Assembly: GCA_903813345.2 (NCBI GenBank)
Contig: CAIIXF020000011.1
Location: 317,001 to 377,000, forward strand
Reading direction: 5' to 3'
Length of the DNA stretch: 60,000 bases
Source of the DNA: Owenia fusiformis
Lineage: Eukaryota > Annelida > Polychaeta > Sabellida > Oweniidae
Shown: piece by piece, positions 58,620 to 60,000 of the stretch
Position numbering within the stretch: the first letter of the stretch is position 1
Layout: each line of letters starts with the position of its first letter
Notes under the pieces: model-generated
What the model saw: only the letters and a program-made list of their open reading frames with translations
Told to the model about the DNA's origin: nothing
Databases searched by the model: none
Program-made: the position numbers and the translations under genes

Positions 58620-58800
58620 CTCGGTCAGTGAACTATTCTATCTGGTTTTCTAAAATTGTCCCACGTCTCTCAGTGGATAGCCCAAAACTCTGTAACTATC
58701 AAATGTCCGAAATGTACACAAATGTACATAGATTACAAACAGGATCGTCTTGTCGTATTGTACATGTATTAGCCAGTTTTATTGGTAAATAGTCGTTCCA
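58620..58800 (-). other. Probable first 5' UTR exon of the transporter gene
   Basis: The sequence ends CTGACCGAG|GTAAGC, a strong donor on the minus strand 54 nt upstream of the 61-nt exon. Its 5' end and the promoter cannot be fixed; 58800 is only nominal. Confidence 0.35.
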
Positions 58801-59330
58801 GAACAATGAATGCGTGACCTTTATGTCGAGTATACAATTGAAGAATAATCCATGTATTTAGTCATGCGTGGAGGAAATCACCCTTTATGAAATTTAATGA
58901 TCGTTTCTCTAAAATTACCAAAAATACTCTAATTTCGCCGAGCCAATCAAAATCAATCTTTGGTTAATATGAGTATCATTATAAATTAAAAATATAAGTC
59001 AATCTCTACAATGAGCTGTGATTTGTTTGATGCGGTGCCGTAAACTGTTAAATCATCGCTCTTCTTCAGAGGGTGTTTCACCAGCTATTGCGTACAGGGT
59101 AGGCATATGGGAAATTTGTAGGTCGTTATGTAATCTGTCCAGTGCAGAACAACTTGGCCCACTCATAAAATTGGTGCATTACCTTGAGCTGGGAGATATT
59201 CTAAACAGGTACTGTATGTTTACATGTCTATTGCTATTGGATGCGGGTTCCAATATATATAATTCAACATAAGTTGGTTGAAGAAGTTCCATATTTTATT
59301 ATAATGCACATGTTATTATCTGGTACAAAA
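58801..59330. other. Upstream flank, nothing recognised
   Basis: AT-rich sequence; the plus frame at 59018-59272 shows no motif. Confidence 0.3.
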
Positions 59331-59729
59331 TTAGAGTCCATTTCACTGCTTCATTTCGTCAGTAGAACGGCAAAAATAAGAAATTGGGAGACCATTGTGC
59401 AATAATATATGCAAAGGTTTATTCATAATGTACATTAATGACATTTGTATATCTTGGATTGCTTCTAGTTTGGCTTATAAAGTGTGTGGCCTCTTATATT
59501 TGGATGTTTCTCTGCCATGTTATTTTCAATAAGATTAACATGGCTGAAATTCTTCAAATTACAAGACGGCACAGGCTTATTGCACAAAAAACTAAAAAAT
59601 CTGAAATATACAAATGTCATTCATGTACATTATGAATATACTTTTCCATATATTATTGCACAATGGTCTCCCCAATTTCTTATTTTTGCCGTTCTACTGA
59701 CGAAATGAAGCAGTGAAATGGACTCTAAG
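59331..59729. mobile_element. ~400-bp MITE with ~120-bp terminal inverted repeats
   Basis: Arms run from gagtccatttcactgcttca inward through ggcaaaaataagaaattggg and acattaatgacatttgtata, and are matched at 59605-59729. TA lies at both outer ends (tTAgagtcc / ggactcTAa), compatible with a TA duplication. No coding capacity. Confidence 0.85.
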
Positions 59730-60000
59730 TATGAAAGCATGTGTGTATTTTCTTTAATTTTTCAGGAAACCATCATTACACTGTCTACTTTTAGTAGGTC
59801 AACAGGTCAATGGTAGCTCCTGTGTTGTCTTGAAAGACAACTGACAATTGTCTGAAAGAAAAATTTTGAAAATAGAAAGTGTGAAATATCAGAATTTCCT
59901 GGAGTTCCCATTGAACTCCTACCAGATATTTTAAATATTCTTAATGTTATTTTCCAGCTGTACCTTAAGGTGCTATGGAAGTTAACAGGAAATGACAAAA

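Noticed and set aside
1-60000. tRNA or rRNA genes
   Set aside because: I looked for B-box-like GGTTCGAATCC and cloverleaf segments and found none that could be supported.

Overview
The window is animal nuclear DNA, AT-rich and intron-rich, with many small inverted-repeat transposons. An intron-less opine dehydrogenase, phase-1 shuffled PAN/TSP1/FN3/NHL exons and LINEs with a 2A-like leader all point to a marine invertebrate. A mollusc, probably a bivalve, is the best inference, but no single-copy marker settles it.

Layout. 1-7516: repeats, with a long-TIR element (329-1366) and a decayed minus-strand non-LTR retrotransposon (about 2600-7256). A fold-back element made of spaced palindromes (4551-5687) sits inside the RT domain of that LINE. 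7588-31147: a direct tandem duplication of a minus-strand gene for a secreted PAN-TSP1-(FN3)-NHL protein. Copy A is 10769-18865 and copy B is 25346-30794, separated by a palindrome-rich spacer (20314-21131). Copy B looks intact. Copy A has lost its FN3 exon, has one frame-shifted TSP1 exon, and carries three transposon insertions whose empty sites survive in copy B. 31150-37069: gene-poor, with one composite hairpin repeat. 37070-38269: intact opine dehydrogenase on the plus strand. 39960-41890: 41-bp satellite with 205-bp higher-order structure. 42650-45600: fold-back and tandem repeats. 46355-58620: a minus-strand SLC18-type transporter. I could join 12 coding exons with every splice phase closing, giving 484 aa, and two probable 5' UTR exons lie upstream. 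59331-59729: a long-TIR MITE.

The most striking structure is intron 10 of the transporter. It is almost entirely an array of 29 extra 94-bp units, each copying the branch-point region, the 3' splice site and the first 61-62 nt of exon 11. The spliceosome therefore meets 30 nearly identical acceptors, and only the last gives an open frame. A similar process, acceptor plus 5' half-exon amplified in tandem, is seen independently in the decayed TSP1 arrays of the duplicated gene.

All calls come from reading the sequence by eye and hand translation. Homology statements rest on recognised motifs, not on searches.
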